From NCBI GenBank assembly GCA_964370005.1, contig CAYJGR010000058.1:1-13932 (forward strand): a stretch of 13,932 nucleotides of DNA, read 5' to 3'. The notes below the pieces were generated by a model. The model saw only the letters and a list, made by a program, of their open reading frames with translations, searched no databases and was not told where the DNA came from. This DNA comes from Heteroruminococcus sp964370005. GTDB taxonomy: Bacteria; Bacillota; Clostridia; Oscillospirales; Ruminococcaceae. Shown here one piece after another: positions 1-7,249 of the stretch (positions within the stretch are counted from its first letter, which is position 1; every line of letters begins with the position of its first letter). A program made the position numbers and the translations under genes.

Positions 1-907
1 CAATCTCACGAATTTTGCCCGACTTTACATGTTCGACAATCTTATCCATGACGGCTTCGACAGTGGTAGAGGGGGGTATCTCGGTTATCTCGACACAGCC
101 GTTCGCCTTGTCGTAGTTGTAGCGACTACGCACCCTTACACTACCTCGGCCGGTCTCATATATATTGCGCAGTTCTTGCTCATTATAGAGTATCAGACCG
201 CCGCCGGCAAAGTCGGGGGCGGGCAGGGTGCTGAGGATGTCATGATCCTTATCCTTGATACAGGCCGCCGCCGTGCGGCACACTTCGGCTAAATTAAAAG
301 AACATATGGAACTGGCCATGCCCACCGCTATACCCACATTTGTGTTACATAGCAGTGTGGGGAAGGTGGTGGGGAGCAGGGTAGGCTCGGTGGTGGTGCT
401 GTCATAGTTATCGACAAAATCCACCGTGTCCTTGTCTATATCGCGAAACAGTTCGGCGCATATGCCCTCGAGTTTAGCCTCGGTATAACGGGAGGCGGCA
501 TAGGCCATATCACGTGAATAAGCCTTACCAAAATTGCCCTTGGAGTCCACAAGCGGACAGAGAAGTGCCTCGTGTCCCCTGGATAGCCTCACCATGGTTT
601 CATATATCGCTTGATCACCGTGGGGGTTCAGGCGCATTGTCTGCCCCACGATGTTGGCCGACTTTGAGCGCCCCCCGCTAAGCAGCCCCATTTTATACAT
701 TGTGTATAAAATTTTGCGATGAGAGGGTTTAAAGCCGTCTATCTCGGGTATAGCTCGAGAGACGATAACACTCATGGCGTAAGGCATATAGTTTCCGGTG
801 AGGGTGTCAACAATCGGTTGGTCGAGCACCACCCCTGCGTTTTCAATATAACCCTCGGCCGTCGCACGCTTTGCCGTTTTCGGTTCTTTTTTTGATTTTG
901 GTGCCAA
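1..907 (-). CDS. Type II topoisomerase subunit A (ParC/GyrA-like), 3' end cut by window edge
   Basis: This is the DNA breakage-reunion subunit of a type II topoisomerase (topoisomerase IV or gyrase), which acts as an A2B2 complex with the B subunit encoded just upstream. About 302 N-terminal residues are visible and the frame is open to the window edge, so the C-terminal beta-propeller is not seen. The winged-helix part shows RAIPEIDGFKPSHRKILY (about 51-68), NPHGDQAIYET (94-104), DSKGNFG (121-127) and RYTE (140-143), whose Tyr141 is the expected catalytic tyrosine. I chose the TTG at 907 because GAGGTG lies 6 nt upstream; an in-frame GTG at 916 has no ribosome site. The first in-frame ATG is about 40 codons in, too late. 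The gene starts 30 nt after the B-subunit stop, so the two are probably cotranscribed. GyrA versus ParC cannot be settled without the C-terminus; the pairing with the divergent B subunit favours topoisomerase IV-like. Confidence 0.93.
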   Translation of the reverse strand, partial: MAPKSKKEPKTAKRATAEGYIENAGVVLDQPIVDTLTGNYMPYAMSVIVSRAIPEIDGFKPSHRKILYTMYKMGLLSGGRSKSANIVGQTMRLNPHGDQAIYETMVRLSRGHEALLCPLVDSKGNFGKAYSRDMAYAASRYTEAKLEGICAELFRDIDKDTVDFVDNYDSTTTEPTLLPTTFPTLLCNTNVGIAVGMASSICSFNLAEVCRTAAACIKDKDHDILSTLPAPDFAGGGLILYNEQELRNIYETGRGSVRVRSRYNYDKANGCVEITEIPPSTTVEAVMDKIVEHVKSGKIREI

Positions 908-937
908 TATTTTCACCTCGTTTTAGCGGTTAGCTTT

Positions 938-2932
938 TTAAGATATGTCGGCAAGCTCTAAATAGCTACTGCCGTTTTGGGCTATATACTCCTTGCGTCC
1001 TGCAAGATTATCCCCCAAAAGCAGGTCAAACATATCCGATGTCGCCTGTGCCTCACAGGGTTGCACCTTGATAAGGCGGCGGGTATCGGGGTTCATTGTG
1101 GTTAGCCACATCATATCGGGGTCATTCTCGCCCAGACCTTTCGAGCGTTGTAAATTCACCTTTTGCCCCTCAAGTTTTGCCATGATTTTGGCCTTTTCCG
1201 CATCCGAATAGGCAAAATAGGTTTTGTCCTTGGCCGTTATCTCATAAAGTGGCGACTCGGCGATATAGACAAACCCCTCATCTATAAGCGTTGGGGTCAG
1301 GCGGTAAAGCATGGTGAGTATAAGGGTGCGGATTTGAAATCCATCAACATCGGCATCGGTGCATATGACCACCTTATTCCAACGTAGCCCCTCAATGTCA
1401 AACGAAGAGAGCTCCTTGTTGGCCTTGCTTTGCACCTCTACCCCACAGCCCAGCACCTTAATTATATCGGTGATGATATCGTTTTTGAATATCTTGTCAT
1501 ACTCAGCTTTTAGGCAGTTGAGTATCTTGCCCCGCACAGGGATTATTGCCTGAAAATCGGCATCTCTACCCATTTTACATGAGCCCATGGCCGAGTCACC
1601 CTCCACGATGTATATCTCACGCCGTGCCACATCCTTGGTGCGACAATCAACGAATTTTTGCACCCTGTTGGATATATCTATAGTGCCGGCCAGTTTTTTC
1701 TTGAGGTTCAGGCGGGTTTTCTCGGAGGTCTCACGACTGCGCTTATTTATGAGCACCTGCTCGGCTATGCGCAGGGCATCGTCGGGATTCTCAATAAAAT
1801 ACACCTCTAAATTGTGCTTTAAGAACTCGGTCATGCAGTCGTACACAAATTTATTTGTAATGCTCTTTTTTGTCTGGTTCTCATATGAGGTCTGGGTCGA
1901 GAAGTTGGACGAAACAAACACCAAACAATCCTCAACATCCTGATATGTTATTTTACTCTCGTTTTTTAGATATCGCCCACCCTGTTTAAGGTAAGCATCT
2001 ATTTGTGAAACCATGGCCTGTCGCAGTGCCCGCTCGGGGCTTCCGCCGTGTTCAAGGTAGCTTGAGTTGTGGTAATGCTCGGTGAAGTGCAGGCGATTTG
2101 AAAAACATACCGCCATCGACAGCTTTACCTTGTAATCGTTTTTGTCGGCACGGTCACGCCCCACACGCTCCCCTTGCCAAAACTGCACGGGGGTCATTGG
2201 TTCGGGGCAACGCTCGGCCAGGTAGTCCACCACACCGTTTTGGTAGCAAAATTGTTCCTCGATAAACTTACCTTCCTGCTGTACACGTAAAACAAATGTC
2301 AGCCCCGCATTGACGACGGCCTGACGCTTTAGGATATCTCTGTAGTAGTCGGGTGAGATATCTATATCGGTAAAGACCTCAAGGTCGGGTCTCCAACGGA
2401 TTTTTGAGCCGGTTTTCTTGCGTTTTGTGGGGGTTTTTTGCAACTGCTTTTGTAGCTCGGGGGTGGGCTCACCTTTTTCAAAGCGTAGACTGTATAAAAG
2501 GCCGTCACGCACCACCTCCACGTCCATATATTCCGAGGCGTACTGGGTGGCACACAGGCCAAGACCGTTTAGCCCCAACGAATATTCGTAGCTCTCACCG
2601 CCGTCATTGTTGTACTTGCCGCCGGCATAGAGCTCACAGAATACGAGTTCCCAGTTATATTTTTCTTCTTTTGTATTATAATCTACGGGGATGCCTCGGC
2701 CAAAATCCTCTACCTCAACCGAATGGTCGGCGTAAACTGTCACATGTATGGTGTCGCCGTGCCCCTCTCGGGCCTCATCGATAGAGTTTGAGAGTATCTC
2801 GAATACCGAGTGCTCACATCCTTCTAAGCCGTCCGAGCCGAATATAACCCCGGGACGTTTGCGCACACGGTCGGCCCCTTTAAGGGAGGTGATGCTTTCA
2901 TTTGAATAGGCGGGCTTTGATTTCTTGGCCAT
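938..2932 (-). CDS. Type II topoisomerase subunit B (ParE/GyrB-like)
   Basis: ATPase subunit of a topoisomerase IV/gyrase-type enzyme, 664 aa, full length for ParE. The GHKL ATPase domain shows VFEILSNSIDEA (43-54, Glu45 general base and Asn49 Mg ligand), EDFGRGIP (75-82, with Asp76) and SLGLNGLG (118-125, the ATP lid). The transducer carries the QTK loop (353-355, Lys355). The Toprim domain shows VEGDSA (443-448, acidic Glu444), PVRGK (465-469) and TDADVDG (525-531, Asp526/528/530 for Mg), then SKGLGE near the C-terminus. A Phe (77) sits next to the ATP-binding Asp where GyrB proteins usually have Asn, Asp or a similar residue. I recall this as typical of a divergent clostridial topoisomerase IV lineage, but have not searched. 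The ATG at 2932 is preceded by GGAGGA. First gene of the operon with the A subunit. Confidence 0.95.
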   Translation of the reverse strand: MAKKSKPAYSNESITSLKGADRVRKRPGVIFGSDGLEGCEHSVFEILSNSIDEAREGHGDTIHVTVYADHSVEVEDFGRGIPVDYNTKEEKYNWELVFCELYAGGKYNNDGGESYEYSLGLNGLGLCATQYASEYMDVEVVRDGLLYSLRFEKGEPTPELQKQLQKTPTKRKKTGSKIRWRPDLEVFTDIDISPDYYRDILKRQAVVNAGLTFVLRVQQEGKFIEEQFCYQNGVVDYLAERCPEPMTPVQFWQGERVGRDRADKNDYKVKLSMAVCFSNRLHFTEHYHNSSYLEHGGSPERALRQAMVSQIDAYLKQGGRYLKNESKITYQDVEDCLVFVSSNFSTQTSYENQTKKSITNKFVYDCMTEFLKHNLEVYFIENPDDALRIAEQVLINKRSRETSEKTRLNLKKKLAGTIDISNRVQKFVDCRTKDVARREIYIVEGDSAMGSCKMGRDADFQAIIPVRGKILNCLKAEYDKIFKNDIITDIIKVLGCGVEVQSKANKELSSFDIEGLRWNKVVICTDADVDGFQIRTLILTMLYRLTPTLIDEGFVYIAESPLYEITAKDKTYFAYSDAEKAKIMAKLEGQKVNLQRSKGLGENDPDMMWLTTMNPDTRRLIKVQPCEAQATSDMFDLLLGDNLAGRKEYIAQNGSSYLELADIS

Positions 2933-2972
2933 GCTTGTCCTCCGTGAAAATATTTATACATTCACAACGAAA

Positions 2973-2992
2973 CACCCGCCCCGGGGCAGGTG
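2973..2992. promoter_or_regulatory. GC-rich 20-bp dyad in the leader of the topoisomerase operon
   Basis: CACCCGCCCC abuts GGGGCAGGTG, an inverted repeat with no spacer and a single imperfect pair (a G-U wobble in the minus-strand transcript). It sits in otherwise AT-rich DNA, between the minus-strand promoter (3013-3041) and the start of the subunit B gene, inside the predicted 5' untranslated region. This arrangement suits an operator for a dimeric protein or an RNA structure; no known regulator motif is recognised. Confidence 0.45.
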
Positions 2993-3012
2993 CGCTTAAA
3001 TCCATTTGCTCC

Positions 3013-3041
3013 ATTAAACGATATTTAAGGCGACTTGTCAA
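3013..3041 (-). promoter_or_regulatory. Promoter of the topoisomerase operon
   Basis: Reading the minus strand, TTGACA (3041-3036) is followed after a 17-nt spacer by TTTAAT (3018-3013), a good vegetative sigma-A promoter directed at the subunit B gene, with a leader of about 75 nt. The -35 box lies within the palindrome ACTTGTCAAGT and is flanked by GGCGAC/GTCGCC inverted copies (3029-3034 and 3054-3059). Confidence 0.75.
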
Positions 3042-3094
3042 GTGTATGTGCATGTCGCCCCATGTAAGAATGGGTGTTTTTTCTCAAATGCAAT

Positions 3095-3123
3095 TTGTAT
3101 TTTGTCCCCCAAACTGATATACT
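3095..3123 (+). promoter_or_regulatory. Likely promoter of the putP-like gene
   Basis: TTGTAT, 17 nt, TATACT on the plus strand. The -10 is strong and the -35 partial. Transcription would begin near 3130, giving a leader of about 37 nt before the TTG start at 3167. It is divergent from the topoisomerase promoter about 55 bp away. Confidence 0.5.
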
Positions 3124-3166
3124 TATCAATATTATCACTATTTTTTATTTTTGGGAGGGATGTTTT

Positions 3167-4702
3167 TTGAGTACTGCGGATTTTTGTATGGTCGTCACAA
3201 TCGTTCTTTACCTTTGCGGCATGATCTATGTCGGATTTTTCTTCAGCCGAAAAGGTAGCGGAAATTCTGCCGGTGAATTTTATCTCGGTGGTCGTCGTCT
3301 GGGCCCCATCGTCACCGCCATGAGTGCCGAAGCCTCGGATATGAGTAGCTGGCTACTTATGGGGCTTCCCGGTGTTGCCTACCTCTCGGGTATTGCCGAT
3401 GCAGGTTGGACAGCTATCGGCCTTGCTGTGGGCACCTATCTCAACTGGCTACTTGTAGCCAAGCGCCTGCGCCGTTATTCGGCTGTGGCCGGCAACTCCA
3501 TCACCATTCCCGATTTCTTTTCCCGTCGCTACCGTGATGATAAAAACATGCTCATGTGTATTGCGGCCATCATTATTTTGGTCTTCTTTGTGCCCTACAC
3601 CGCCTCGGGCTTTAAGGCCGTGGGCACCCTGTTCAACAGCCTGTTCGGGGTCGATTACCATGTCGCCATGATTGCCGGTGCCATCGTAATTATTGGCTAT
3701 ACCGTGCTTGGCGGTTTTTTGGCCGTCTCCACCACCGACCTCATTCAAAGTATCGTTATGAGTATCGCCCTTGTGGTTATGGTGCTGTTTGGGGTAAATG
3801 TGGGCGGCAATTGGCAGACCGTCATGGACAACGCCGCCGCCCTCCCCGGTTACCTCAGCTTTACACAGCTACATAACGCCGCCGAGGGCACTGCGGCACC
3901 CTACAGCCTGCTCACCATCGTTTCTACCTTGGCCTGGGGACTGGGCTACTTTGGAATGCCCCACATCCTACTGCGCTTTATGGCTATAGAAAACGAAAAC
4001 AAACTGGGGCTCTCCCGACGCATTGCCACCGTATGGGTCTGTATCTCAATGACTGTGGCTATAATAATCGGTATCGTGGGCTACAGCGTATCCCAAACAG
4101 GTGCCATCCCCATGTTCACCACTAATGCTCAAAGTGAAACGGTTATAATTCAGCTGTCCGATTTGCTTAGCACCTACGGCCTTTTCTTCGCCATAGTGGC
4201 AGGCATCGTACTGGCCGGCATACTAGCCAGCACCATGTCCACCGCCGATTCACAGCTTCTCACAGCCTCTTCGAGTGTGTCGCAAAACCTGCTCCAAGAT
4301 GTGCTCAAAATCAAGCTAAGCGCCAAGACCTCCATGTTGGCCGCAAGACTTACGGTTGTCGGCGTGGCACTTGTGGCCATAATGCTGGCTTGGAACCCCG
4401 ACAGCTCGGTGTTTAACATCGTGTCGTTTGCTTGGGCGGGATTTGGCGCATCGTTTGGCCCCGTCATGCTCTTTGCACTGTTCTGGAAGCGCAGCAACAA
4501 ATGGGGTGCGCTGGCCGGAATGTTCTCGGGCGGTGTAGCTGTATTTGTATGGGAATACGGCCTTAGCCCCTTGGGCGGTGTATTTGGCATATATGAGCTA
4601 CTCCCCGCCTTCCTCGTAGCCTGCATCGCCATCGTTGCGGTATCGCTGGCCACAGCACCCCCCTCAAAAGAAATTTGCGATGAGTTTGATACCGTTAGAT
4701 AA
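3167..4702 (+). CDS. putP: Sodium/proline symporter (PutP family, SSS transporter)
   Basis: Integral membrane Na+/solute symporter of the SSS family, most like PutP, importing L-proline with sodium; 511 aa against 502 in E. coli. Seen directly: about a dozen hydrophobic segments; GGRR (41-44, Arg43 matching the functional Arg of PutP); AEASDMSSWLLMGLPG (54-69, with Asp58 matching the essential Na-site Asp55); and ASTMSTADSQLL (354-365), whose Ser358/Thr359 match the Na+ ligands Ser340/Thr341. The start is TTG at 3167, because GGGAGGGA ends 6 nt before it. The frame extends further upstream to 3074, but that extension runs through the promoter. Single-gene unit, divergent from the topoisomerase operon, closed by the terminator at 4725-4775. 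Another small neutral amino acid or compatible solute is possible, since SSS substrates are hard to assign by sequence. Confidence 0.9.
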   Translation: MSTADFCMVVTIVLYLCGMIYVGFFFSRKGSGNSAGEFYLGGRRLGPIVTAMSAEASDMSSWLLMGLPGVAYLSGIADAGWTAIGLAVGTYLNWLLVAKRLRRYSAVAGNSITIPDFFSRRYRDDKNMLMCIAAIIILVFFVPYTASGFKAVGTLFNSLFGVDYHVAMIAGAIVIIGYTVLGGFLAVSTTDLIQSIVMSIALVVMVLFGVNVGGNWQTVMDNAAALPGYLSFTQLHNAAEGTAAPYSLLTIVSTLAWGLGYFGMPHILLRFMAIENENKLGLSRRIATVWVCISMTVAIIIGIVGYSVSQTGAIPMFTTNAQSETVIIQLSDLLSTYGLFFAIVAGIVLAGILASTMSTADSQLLTASSSVSQNLLQDVLKIKLSAKTSMLAARLTVVGVALVAIMLAWNPDSSVFNIVSFAWAGFGASFGPVMLFALFWKRSNKWGALAGMFSGGVAVFVWEYGLSPLGGVFGIYELLPAFLVACIAIVAVSLATAPPSKEICDEFDTVR

Positions 4703-4724
4703 ATAAAGAACAAAATATAGAAAA

Positions 4725-4775
4725 TAGAACGGTCAAGGGCAACTGTACAGACCCTTGACCGTTCTATCGTTTTTT
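4725..4775 (+). terminator. Rho-independent terminator after putP
   Basis: Perfect 15-bp stem, TAGAACGGTCAAGGG (4725-4739) pairing with CCCTTGACCGTTCTA (4752-4766), 12-nt loop, then TCGTTTTTTA. It starts 22 nt after the putP stop. A shorter run of A on the left (4721-4724) gives it weak potential on the opposite strand. Confidence 0.9.
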
Positions 4776-4803
4776 ATCTGTCCGCAGGTTTTGCGGTCAG
4801 AGG

Positions 4804-4882
4804 GTGGGCTTTGGGTGTGCGTACTTATGCCCGTGGGTGTCGCTTTGCCCGCGGGCTTATGTACGTGCGCACCAAGCCGCAC
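4804..4882. repeat. Long imperfect palindrome in the putP / kinase intergenic region
   Basis: GTGGGCTTTGGGTGTGC...GTAC (4804-4824) and TTATGCCCGTGGG (4825-4836) fold back on CCCGCGGGCTTATGTACGTG (4848-4867) and GCACCAAGCCGCAC (to 4882), with a few wobbles and bulges around a short loop. No convincing reading frame runs through it. It may be an intergenic repeat element or a structured RNA; no other copy is obvious in the window. Confidence 0.45.
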
Positions 4883-5054
4883 TATGAGCGTGAAAGATGC
4901 GAGACAAACACAACCTACCACCACAAAGCCCTTGACTTTCGCCCTTTTCTAATCTCTAATTTCTATTCTCTATTCTCTAAATGCCCATGCCCTTAAATAC
5001 AAATCCATCGCATAGCGATTCCATCATTCCTAATTGCCCCTAAAAGCCCTTAAA
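4883..5054. other. Non-coding stretch with pyrimidine-rich short repeats before the assembly gap
   Basis: No gene is supported here. 4948-4980 is a run of near-repeats of TTCTCTA/TCTCTAA (low complexity). The rest, up to the N run, shows no motif I can name. The terminator and stop codon of the minus-strand kinase gene are expected at or inside the adjacent gap. Confidence 0.5.
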
Positions 5055-5154
5055 NNNNNNNNNNNNNNNNNNNNNNNNNNNNNNNNNNNNNNNNNNNNNN
5101 NNNNNNNNNNNNNNNNNNNNNNNNNNNNNNNNNNNNNNNNNNNNNNNNNNNNNN
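5055..5154. other. Assembly gap (100 N)
   Basis: Exactly 100 N, the conventional length for a scaffold gap of unknown size. It removes the 3' end of the cytidylate-kinase-like gene and probably its terminator. The true distance between that gene and putP is unknown. Confidence 0.97.
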
Positions 5155-5751
5155 TATAACCTCCGCACAACCCTCAAAGCCAAGGCGTTCGCTGTTTAGG
5201 CATAGGTCGTAGTTGCGGGCGTTGTCCCAGTCTCTCCCTGTGTAGTACTTGTAATAATCACTGCGGTAACGGTCTATGCGCTTTATATCATGCTCGGCCT
5301 CCTCACGGGTACGACCAAACAGCTCCATCACCTTTTCGGTGCAGAACTCATGACCGGCATAGACAAATACTCTAATAAGATTTGGATGTCCCGCCAAAAT
5401 GTAATCGGCACAGCGCCCCACCACAATGCAGGACTCCCGCTCGGCCAGCTTTTTTATAAGCTTTGCTTGCAGACTAAATAGGTTCTGTTCGCTGAGGTAG
5501 TCGGCGTGCTCGGGTGGGATGATTTTGCCGTCATAATGACTCACATCGGTGCGGAACAGTCGGCTGAGTTTCACCCGCTCATCCACCTGCCCAAACAGTC
5601 GCTCATGCACACCGCTGTCGTCCGAGGCAAGGCGTATGAGTTGGCGGTCATAATAATTTATGCCAAGGCTCTCGGACAGCATTTTGCCCACCGTCTTACC
5701 ACCACTGCCATACCCTCTTGCAATTGTGATCACATAGTTGTCTTTTCCCAT
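5155..5751 (-). CDS. Cytidylate kinase-like family protein, C-terminus lost in assembly gap
   Basis: P-loop nucleotide kinase-like protein of the Cytidylate_kin_2 type; 199 residues are visible and the C-terminus falls in the N run. It opens with YVITIARGYGSGGKTVGK, whose GYGSGGKT is the Walker A loop, followed by LGINYYDRQLI (the substrate-binding region of these kinases). Later come SCIVVGRCADYIL and an Arg/Tyr-rich segment (RYRSDYYKYYTGRDWDN). Family members are about 200-220 aa, so only the last 10-20 residues are probably missing. The start is ATG at 5751, with AAGGAGG 8 nt upstream. An in-frame GTG at 5772 would overlap livF and lacks a better site. It is the last gene of the livHMGF unit, 13 nt after livF. 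Its substrate is unknown: these proteins are distinct from Cmk, and a role in the transporter operon is not established. Confidence 0.85.
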
Positions 5752-5764
5752 GTTATAAGCCTCC

Positions 5765-6475
5765 TTACTCACCGAGGTATGCTTTTTTCACAGAATCATC
5801 ATTCATAAGCTTTGTGGCATCGCCCTGCAGTACCACATTGCCGGTTTCGAGCACATAGGCACGGTCTGCGATGGACAGTGCCTTTTTGGCGTTTTGTTCC
5901 ACCAACAGCACCGTAGTGCCACCCCTGCTTATCTCGGTTATGATATCAAATATCTCCGACACAAATATGGGAGAAAGCCCCATGGAGGGCTCATCCATAA
6001 GCACAATGCTGGGTTTTGACATAAGAGCACGCCCCATGGCTAGCATCTGTTGCTCACCGCCCGAAAGGGTGCCGGCTATTTGGCGTTTGCGCTCCTCAAG
6101 GCGTGGGAAACGCCTGTACACCATGGCCAAATCCTCCTCGATGGCCTTTTTGTCGTTAGATATATATGCCCCGAGTTTTAGGTTATCGTACACGGTCAGC
6201 TGTTGGAATATGCGCCGTCCTTCGGGCACATGTGCCATGCCCATGCCCACAATCTTGTGGGGGGCAACCTTTGTAAGATCCTTGCCACCGAACTGCACAC
6301 TGCCTGACTTTGCCTGTAGCAGTCCCGTAATGGTGTGCAAAATGGTGGTCTTACCCGCACCGTTTGCCCCGATAAGGGCGATGACCTCACCCTCGTTCAC
6401 CTCAAAAGAGATGCCCTTTATGGCATGAATCATACCGTAATAAACATGAATATCTTCAACCGTTAACATAGCCAC
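5765..6475 (-). CDS. livF: Branched-chain amino acid ABC transporter ATP-binding protein LivF
   Basis: Second ATPase of the HAAT-family branched-chain amino acid importer; it pairs with LivG on the cytoplasmic face of LivH/LivM. With the GTG start at 6475 it has 236 aa (E. coli LivF 237). Motifs: Walker A GANGAGKTT (36-44), VPEGRRIFQQLTV (83-95, a LivF hallmark), signature LSGGEQQ (137-143), Walker B IVLMDEP (157-163), and LLVEQN in place of the usual H-loop histidine, as is normal in LivF. GTG is chosen because AAGGAGGG lies 7 nt upstream; the ATG two codons later is 13 nt away. The upstream frame extension to 6625 overlaps livG and is not real. livG ends 13 nt before, and the ribosome site overlaps its stop codon. 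Confidence 0.95.
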   Translation of the reverse strand: MAMLTVEDIHVYYGMIHAIKGISFEVNEGEVIALIGANGAGKTTILHTITGLLQAKSGSVQFGGKDLTKVAPHKIVGMGMAHVPEGRRIFQQLTVYDNLKLGAYISNDKKAIEEDLAMVYRRFPRLEERKRQIAGTLSGGEQQMLAMGRALMSKPSIVLMDEPSMGLSPIFVSEIFDIITEISRGGTTVLLVEQNAKKALSIADRAYVLETGNVVLQGDATKLMNDDSVKKAYLGE

Positions 6476-6488
6476 TGTGCATCCCTCC

Positions 6489-7247
6489 TTATTCTCCAAG
6501 ATAAGCCGTGATGACCTGCGGGTTGTCAAGCACCGTCGCAGTATCACCGCTGGCAAGTGTCGTGCCGAAGTTGAGCACCGATACCGTCTCACATATACCC
6601 GCCACAAGGCGCATATCGTGCTCAATGAGCAGTATGGTCATATCAAACTTATCCCGCACAAAACGTATAGTCTGCATGAGCTCCTCGGTCTCGTTGGGAT
6701 TCATGCCGGCCGCCGGTTCGTCGAGCAGTAACAGTTTAGGATTTGTCGCCAGTGCCCTTGCAATTTCCAGTTTGCGCTGTTTGCCGTAGGGTAGACCCGA
6801 GGCGAGGTAGTGGGACTGCTCATGCAGTCCAAACACCTCAAGCAGTTCCATGACTTTTTTATCCATGGCCTCCTCCTGTGCATGATAGCGAGGTAGGCGG
6901 AAAAATCCATCAGTAAGATTATAGGTCTGATGGTTGTTGAGCGCCACTTTTACATTGTCGGCCACACTCATCTTGTGAAACAATCGGATATTTTGAAATG
7001 TGCGGGCGATGCCCATGCGGTTTATATCTATGGTGCTCTTACCGTTGAGTCTCACCCCGTCGAGGAAGAAACTACCGGCTGTGGGCTGATATACGCCTGT
7101 GAGCAGGTTAAACACGGTGGTTTTACCCGCACCATTGGGGCCTATGAGGCCATACAGCGCACCTTTTTCAATCTCAACATTGAAATCATCGACCGCCCGC
7201 AGACCGCCAAAGTTTATGCCTAAATTTTTCACTTCAAGCAGTGCCAT
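6489..7247 (-). CDS. livG: Branched-chain amino acid ABC transporter ATP-binding protein LivG
   Basis: First ATPase of the Liv importer, 252 aa (E. coli LivG 255). Walker A GPNGAGKTT (36-44), Q-loop TFQNIRLF (83-90, Gln85), family signature YGKQRKLEIARAL (154-166), Walker B LLLLDEPAAGMNP (172-184), and H-loop LLIEHDM near 212-218. The signature reads LPYGKQR rather than the classic LSGGQ, as is usual for LivG. The ATG at 7247 lies only 2 nt beyond the livM stop; the G-run at the end of livM serves as ribosome site, so the two are translationally coupled. Confidence 0.96.
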   Translation of the reverse strand: MALLEVKNLGINFGGLRAVDDFNVEIEKGALYGLIGPNGAGKTTVFNLLTGVYQPTAGSFFLDGVRLNGKSTIDINRMGIARTFQNIRLFHKMSVADNVKVALNNHQTYNLTDGFFRLPRYHAQEEAMDKKVMELLEVFGLHEQSHYLASGLPYGKQRKLEIARALATNPKLLLLDEPAAGMNPNETEELMQTIRFVRDKFDMTILLIEHDMRLVAGICETVSVLNFGTTLASGDTATVLDNPQVITAYLGE

Positions 7248-7249
7248 GT

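Noticed and set aside
29..292. Short plus-strand open frame at the left edge
   Set aside because: The minus strand here encodes the conserved topoisomerase A subunit, which lacks an in-window stop codon and so could be missed in a simple frame listing.
3058..3080. Short hairpin CCCAT/ATGGG followed by six T on the plus strand
   Set aside because: It looks like a weak terminator, but no plus-strand gene lies upstream and the stem is only 5 bp.
3074..3166. N-terminal extension of the putP frame
   Set aside because: It would begin upstream of the promoter -10 and lacks a ribosome site; the TTG at 3167 has GGGAGGGA at the right distance and gives the normal family length.
5871..6428. 185-codon open frame on the plus strand
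   Set aside because: Antisense to livF with low-complexity composition and no recognisable domain.
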